DNA from: a virus
Length of the DNA stretch: 25,618 nt
Virus record (IMG/VR): IMGVR_UViG_3300048924_000110
Span: 1 to 25,618 of that record
Strand: one strand, 5' to 3'
Below the pieces are notes generated by a model. It worked only from the letters and a program-made list of their open reading frames with translations, did no database searches and was not told the origin of the DNA. This document shows positions 22,570-25,618 of the stretch, piece by piece. The translations under genes and the position numbers were made by a program. Within the stretch, counting starts at the first letter, position 1, and each line of letters opens with the position of its first letter.

Positions 22570-23587
22570 ATGGGATGCGAACACGCCAAACGAAGATTTG
22601 CCAAACTTTCTGAGGGGGCCAAGACGGCCCTTTTTATTATTCTGGGCGACGTCTACCTTTGCCCAAGATGCCGACAAATCCAACAACTGGAGGGACAACG
22701 AGATGGCGAAAAAGATAATCATAATTGATGCAGGCCATGGAGCTAAGGATCCGGGCGCACTCGGGCCAGCTGGCAAGAAGGAAAAAGATTTTAACCTGAC
22801 TATGGCTATTAAGGTGGAAACCTTTTTAAAGGACAATCCGGAACTAAAGGTGATTCTTACACGCCGTACAGACGTGTTTCTGGAACTTAAAGAGCGTGTA
22901 TCCATTGCCAATAAAGCTGGTGCAGATGCCTTTGTATCTATTCATGCGAATAGCAGCAGCAATCCAGATGCAACAGGCACAGAAACGTATTATATGCGTC
23001 CTACCAGCAAGAACCTTGCCAACACCATACACAAGCATATGGTAGCAGCTACAGGGCTTAGAGACCGCGGCGTGGCTTATGGTAACTTCCAAGTTATCCG
23101 CAGCACGACAATGGATGCAGTCTTGGTTGAAGTCGGATTTATCAGCAACGCGGTAGAAGAGGCTACGCTCTATGACAACGACTTTCAAAACAATGTTGCA
23201 CTGGCCATTGCTAAAGGCTTGTGTGCGCACGTAGGAGTGCCGTTTACGGGACCTGCTACAAAGCCTACACCAACGCCAGTTACACCTAAACCAGCCGATA
23301 AACCTACATCATACCCAGAAATAGAGGTGATTGTAGGCAAGCAAGATTTTGTTGGCTATAGCATTAACAATGTAACTTTTGTACCATCCCGGCCTATCGG
23401 TGAAATGTTTGGCGGTAAGATTGGATATACAGGCGGCAAGGTTACTATCAACGGTCAGGCGGTAGAAACGGTAAACATCAACGGCATTGGTCATGTACCA
23501 GCTCGTGCGTTAACCACAGCACTTGGAGCGCGTATCTTTTGGGACAAGAGTAATCCTAAACGGGTAGATATTTTCCCTAAACTATAA
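22355..23587 (+). CDS. holin-like segment fused in frame to endolysin
   Basis: A continuous 410-codon frame. Residues 1-31 contain a membrane segment (GLSLSTAAGIIFLIL at about 16-30). Next is a very basic stretch (KQKKVKRLLRKWLPWLL) and an amphipathic part to about 85; together these look like a small holin-like membrane protein. The frame then reads through a terminator hairpin (22613-22640), whose codons give RGPRRPFLLFW, and reaches the amidase at Met117. The internal ATG has its own ribosome binding site, so two products are possible: a membrane-tethered 410-residue form and a free 294-residue form. The fusion could also be a recent loss of the holin stop. The start at 22355 has a moderate GGCGGTGG site. 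Confidence 0.5.
   Translation: MYDFIISAAEQIIKNGLSLSTAAGIIFLILKQKKVKRLLRKWLPWLLTEEQDIRMMRMESKIDLIMQEAGIEWDANTPNEDLPNFLRGPRRPFLLFWATSTFAQDADKSNNWRDNEMAKKIIIIDAGHGAKDPGALGPAGKKEKDFNLTMAIKVETFLKDNPELKVILTRRTDVFLELKERVSIANKAGADAFVSIHANSSSNPDATGTETYYMRPTSKNLANTIHKHMVAATGLRDRGVAYGNFQVIRSTTMDAVLVEVGFISNAVEEATLYDNDFQNNVALAIAKGLCAHVGVPFTGPATKPTPTPVTPKPADKPTSYPEIEVIVGKQDFVGYSINNVTFVPSRPIGEMFGGKIGYTGGKVTINGQAVETVNINGIGHVPARALTTALGARIFWDKSNPKRVDIFPKL
22613..22640 (+). terminator. terminator hairpin within an open frame
   Basis: AGGGGGCC (22613-22620), loop AAGAC, GGCCCTTT (22626-22633), then T-rich sequence to 22640. It lies between the holin-like segment and the amidase ribosome binding site, inside the continuous frame. 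Confidence 0.75.
22703..23587 (+). CDS. endolysin, N-acetylmuramoyl-L-alanine amidase (Amidase_3)
   Basis: A 294-residue endolysin. It cuts the amide bond between MurNAc and L-Ala in peptidoglycan to release progeny. Amidase_3 motifs are in order: IIDAGHGAKDPGA with Zn ligand H12, KEKDFNL with E27, SIHANSSS with H81, and VEVGFISN with catalytic E143. A Pro/Thr/Lys-rich linker (about 178-205) leads to a C-terminal domain with HVPARALTTALGARIFWD, resembling a copper-amine-oxidase-like stalk domain and probably used for wall binding. The ATG follows GGAGGG (22690-22695) at 7-base spacing. The frame also continues upstream without a stop. Confidence 0.92.
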   Translation: MAKKIIIIDAGHGAKDPGALGPAGKKEKDFNLTMAIKVETFLKDNPELKVILTRRTDVFLELKERVSIANKAGADAFVSIHANSSSNPDATGTETYYMRPTSKNLANTIHKHMVAATGLRDRGVAYGNFQVIRSTTMDAVLVEVGFISNAVEEATLYDNDFQNNVALAIAKGLCAHVGVPFTGPATKPTPTPVTPKPADKPTSYPEIEVIVGKQDFVGYSINNVTFVPSRPIGEMFGGKIGYTGGKVTINGQAVETVNINGIGHVPARALTTALGARIFWDKSNPKRVDIFPKL

Positions 23588-23599
23588 GGAGTGAATATA

Positions 23600-23965
23600 A
23601 TGAAGGAACAATTAATAGAAGCGGCTCAACCCTACGTATTAACCATTGTAACTGCACTGATAGGCCTATTGGCTACGATTGCTACAAGCGCTCTTAAAAA
23701 GGCGCAGCAGAAGGCTACTGAATACTATGTATCGAATACGTCTGTTAAAGACCGGGAGTTCTTGCACAAGGTTGGCGTTGAGGCGGTTGCTTATGCGGAA
23801 TCCGTGTTTAAGGACTTCGAAGGAGATAAGAAACTACAGGAAGCTATTGACTATGTGATTGGTAGATTGCGTGTTATGGGCTTAAATGTGACAGAACAGG
23901 AGATACGGGCCGTAATCGAAAAGGCTGTGCAAGATTACAATGTAAATGCGAAAAAATCTGCTTGA
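23600..23965 (+). CDS. phage holin, LLH family
   Basis: A 121-residue protein. One N-terminal membrane helix (YVLTIVTALIGLLATIATSAL at about 12-32) is followed by a charged helical tail with VKDREFLHKVGVEAVAYAES and a C-terminal helix (EIRAVIEKAVQDYN). This is the layout of LLH-type holins (phage LL-H family), which open the membrane so the endolysin can reach the wall. The ATG at 23600 is 5-7 bases after AAGGAGTG, better than the GTG at 23591. It directly follows the endolysin gene and ends in a strong terminator. Confidence 0.85.
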   Translation: MKEQLIEAAQPYVLTIVTALIGLLATIATSALKKAQQKATEYYVSNTSVKDREFLHKVGVEAVAYAESVFKDFEGDKKLQEAIDYVIGRLRVMGLNVTEQEIRAVIEKAVQDYNVNAKKSA

Positions 23966-23985
23966 GCCCTTCGGGGCTCTTTTTT
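23964..23985 (+). terminator. intrinsic terminator after the holin gene
   Basis: GAGCCC-TTCG-GGGCTC followed by six T. The stem begins within the holin stop codon. Confidence 0.9.
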
Positions 23986-24011
23986 GTTATACTTAACGAG
24001 GAGGTGAGAGG

Positions 24012-24185
24012 ATGAATAGTGTTGTTGCTGAATATATGTATTTTGATGGGCCGCGTGAGAAAAGGAAATCTATCGGTTTCCAAACGGAACTGGATGATAA
24101 AGCTGAGATTGAAGAGCAAGCAAAAAAAGAAGCTGCCGCTATTGTAGGGCAACCCGTTAAGATTATAAGAATCAAAATTGTATAA
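24012..24185 (+). CDS. small hypothetical protein, 57 aa
   Basis: A 57-residue protein (MNSVVAEYMYFDGPREKRKS..., ending VGQPVKIIRIKIV) with a helical centre rich in Glu, Lys and Ala. The start follows GAGGAGGTGAGAGG. It is the last phage gene, between the holin terminator and the end-of-prophage terminator. No family is recognised; genes in this position are sometimes lysogenic-conversion genes, but nothing here shows that. Confidence 0.55.
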   Translation: MNSVVAEYMYFDGPREKRKSIGFQTELDDKAEIEEQAKKEAAAIVGQPVKIIRIKIV

Positions 24186-24199
24186 GAGGTACATACATG

Positions 24200-24227
24200 A
24201 CGCTTGGACAAATGTTCAGGCGTTTTT
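24200..24227 (+). terminator. strong terminator at the prophage end
   Basis: ACGCTTGGAC-AAAT-GTTCAGGCGT, ten pairs with two G-T, followed by TTTT. It lies between the last phage gene and the truncated cpaF, so it should insulate the host genes from phage late transcription. Confidence 0.8.
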
Positions 24228-24290
24228 AGTTTATCCACAGATAAATGAATACCATTTTGTATTAGATGGATCGCTGTCAACTGGCCACGC
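24228..24290. other. candidate attR region (prophage/host junction)
   Basis: Homology to CpaF/TadA begins abruptly at about 24265 with DGSLSTGHAN. Directly upstream is AT-rich sequence (24228-24264) with no CpaF-like coding. The crossover core should lie at or just before the DGSLSTGH codons. The exact core cannot be set without the left end of the prophage. Confidence 0.5.
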
Positions 24291-24639
24291 AAATAATATC
24301 CGCGATATGGTCAGCCGGCTGGAAACGATGGTGCTGGGAGGGGCAGAGCTTCCGCTTGGAGTAGTACGACAGCAGATCAGCTCGGCTATTGATATATTTG
24401 TTCATCTGTCACGGATGCGCGACAAATCCAGACGAGTGCTGGAAATTAGCGAAGTGATTGGTTTTGAAAAGGGTGAGGTGACGCTTAACCCCCTTTATCG
24501 GTTTCAGGAGCGAGGAGAAAGCAAGGGGCGAATCGTAGGAGGTCTGGAACGTTGTGGCGAGGGTCTGCAACATACTTTGAAGCTGCAAATGGCCGGGATC
24601 AATCCGGAAAACTGGCACAGGGGAGGCGTATCAGCGTGA
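24265..24639 (+). pseudogene. cpaF: 3' fragment of cpaF/tadA pilus ATPase gene
   Basis: 124 C-terminal codons of a CpaF/TadA-type secretion ATPase. DGSLSTGHAN is the conserved C-terminal motif that follows the Walker B region in this family. SRLETMVLGGAELPLGVVRQ, AIDIFVHLSRMRDKSRRVLE and the end LERCGEGLQHTLKLQMAG match the family's C-terminal layout. The whole N-terminal domain and Walker A/B are missing, replaced by phage sequence. The frame runs back to a TTG at 24178 only by chance. In the uninterrupted host this gene would power Tad (Flp) pilus assembly. It overlaps tadB by 4 bases as in an intact operon, so the fragment is an insertion product, not decay. Confidence 0.8.
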
Positions 24640-25427
24640 AGTCAGGAAAAACGGCGGCCAAGCAAGTATCACGTGAGGCCCCTTCTCTGCCAGATTATAC
24701 GGTGTATACATTATCGACAGTACAAAAAAGTCTGTGCATATTCTTTAGTGGCGTGTTGTTCGCGATGATCGGTTATCTATTTTATCACCAATGGATATTA
24801 TCGTTGCTGTGCGCTGCCGGGGCTGGGGTGATGCCTCGTTATTTTAGGCAATTTTTGCTGCAAAGACGCAGGTCTGCCCTAAGCATCCAATTCAAACAGG
24901 CTTTATATTCGCTCTCGTCTTCTCTTTCAGCGGGAAGGTCGGTGGAGAATGGTTTTCGTGAGGCTGTAGAGGATTTGAGATTGCTTAGTCCAGATGGAGA
25001 TCACGACCTGATTTTTGAATTTAACATTATTACCGCCTGTCTCGAAATCGGACAGCCTGTAGAAACCGCTTTGCAGGATTTGGCCCGTCGGGCGCAGATG
25101 GAAGATATTACGAATTTTGCGGACGTATTTGCGGCTTGCAAACGAACCGGAGGTGATCTGGTGGAAGTCGTAAGACGAGCTTCAAGTGTCATTGGTGAGA
25201 AGCTGGAAATTCAGCAGGAGATCGGTGTAATGATTGCGCAGAAACGTTTTGAATCGAGGGTTATGTTTGCGGCGCCTTTTTTGTTTGTATTGTTTATGAC
25301 CATGACAGCGGGTGATTACATGATGCCCTTATACAGCGGTACAGGTATGATTTTATCAACCTTTTGTTTATTGGTGCTTGGTGGGTGTCTCGTGTGGATC
25401 AACCACATTATGAAGATTGAAGTGTAA
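24636..25427 (+). CDS. tadB: TadB-like pilus assembly inner-membrane protein
   Basis: A 263-residue protein with a GTG start overlapping the cpaF stop (GTGA), after GGGGAGG. Two membrane helices lie near the N-terminus (about residues 28-65) and two at the C-terminus (about 213-262). Between them is a GspF/T2SSF domain: IQFKQALYSLSSSLSAGRSV, then FNIITACLEIGQPVETALQD, then FADVFAACKRTGGDLVEVVR. TadB pairs with TadC to form the platform on which the CpaF ATPase acts. With cpaF broken upstream, and a terminator before it, expression in the lysogen is doubtful. Confidence 0.85.
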   Translation: MKSGKTAAKQVSREAPSLPDYTVYTLSTVQKSLCIFFSGVLFAMIGYLFYHQWILSLLCAAGAGVMPRYFRQFLLQRRRSALSIQFKQALYSLSSSLSAGRSVENGFREAVEDLRLLSPDGDHDLIFEFNIITACLEIGQPVETALQDLARRAQMEDITNFADVFAACKRTGGDLVEVVRRASSVIGEKLEIQQEIGVMIAQKRFESRVMFAAPFLFVLFMTMTAGDYMMPLYSGTGMILSTFCLLVLGGCLVWINHIMKIEV

Positions 25428-25433
25428 GGAGAG

Positions 25434-25618
25434 ATGGGTGTGGTGATGTTGATTTGTCTGGTCATGCTGGTTCTGCAAGTGGGAGGTTGGGTGGTGCTGA
25501 ACCAGATGCACGGTGCTAAGTATGCGCATTTTCGCCATATGAAGTTGGAGGGACTGCGGCTGCAAAGACTTTCAGTCCCATTTGTACACATGATTCATGC
25601 TTCACGTGCTACTCATAG
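25434..25618 (+). CDS. TadC-like pilus assembly protein, 5' part
   Basis: An open frame running off the window end (61 codons visible). A hydrophobic N-terminal segment (MLICLVMLVLQVGGWVVL) is followed by a basic region (MHGAKYAHFRHMKLEGLRLQ). The position directly after tadB and the membrane start suggest TadC or a similar T2SSF protein. The start is uncertain: ATG 25434 is only 2 bases after AAGGAG, GTG 25440 has better spacing, and ATG 25446 is also possible. The end is cut off. Confidence 0.55.
   Translation, partial: MGVVMLICLVMLVLQVGGWVVLNQMHGAKYAHFRHMKLEGLRLQRLSVPFVHMIHASRATH

Noticed and set aside
24178-24264. intact small gene starting at TTG 24178 and running into the cpaF fragment
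   Set aside because: It covers the prophage-end terminator, lacks its own ribosome binding site, and the CpaF similarity begins only at about 24265.
1-25618. tRNA genes, CRISPR arrays, insertion sequences, integrase
   Set aside because: I looked for clover-leaf signatures, spaced direct repeats, transposase motifs and integrase motifs and found none. The integrase is probably at the unseen left end of the prophage.

Overview
The window is the late (right-hand) part of a prophage followed by a fragment of host chromosome, all read on the + strand. The host is probably a Paenibacillus-type Firmicute. The reasons are the strong AAGGAGG-type ribosome binding sites, two phage proteins with copper-amine-oxidase-like 'stalk' domains (common in Paenibacillus), an LLH-family holin, and a tad (Flp) pilus locus on the right flank. 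The species is inferred, not proven. The virion genes are those of a short-tailed (podovirus-like) phage: TerS, TerL, portal, scaffold, an N4-gp56-type major capsid protein, an adaptor, a beta-helix tailspike, a beta-propeller tail hub, a fibre and two large putative internal/ejection proteins. No tail tube, tail sheath or baseplate series is visible.

Layout. Positions 10-1737 hold a tightly packed run of small middle genes, often with ATGA overlaps, including a RusA-type Holliday junction resolvase and a small HTH protein. Positions 1771-3529 start at an extended -10 promoter with a dyad and encode a coiled-coil protein, a small protein and an ArpU/sigma-region-4-like late regulator. Positions 3530-4100 contain a palindrome, a leader with alternative RNA pairings, and a probable Acb2/Tad1-family protein (cyclic-nucleotide sponge, anti-CBASS/anti-Thoeris). 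Positions 4180-10948 are packaging and head genes. Positions 10995-16003 are adaptor, tailspike, tail hub, fibre and a secreted stalk-domain protein. Positions 16058-22129 are the internal virion proteins. Positions 22228-24227 are lysis genes, one small gene and a strong terminator. Positions 24265-25618 are the 3' part of a cpaF/tadA ATPase gene, then tadB and the start of a tadC-like gene.

The most striking feature is at 17548-17579. The internal virion protein gene (499 codons) ends at a TGA placed directly after a textbook -1 slippery heptamer, G GGA AAC. Six bases later comes a 7-bp all-GC hairpin with no T tail. The -1 frame is then open for 127 codons, has no ATG or GTG start, and encodes an SLT lytic transglycosylase domain. 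The phage therefore very likely makes a minority 626-residue ejection protein with a peptidoglycan-cutting C-terminus by programmed frameshifting.

Other points of note: the prophage end interrupts cpaF, which suggests integration into the pilus ATPase gene; rho-independent hairpins lie after many of the late genes, which implies graded readthrough or antitermination; the terminator before the portal module is duplicated, stem but not loop, inside the portal gene; and a holin-like segment is fused in frame to the endolysin across a terminator. No integrase, tRNA, CRISPR array or insertion sequence was seen in the window.
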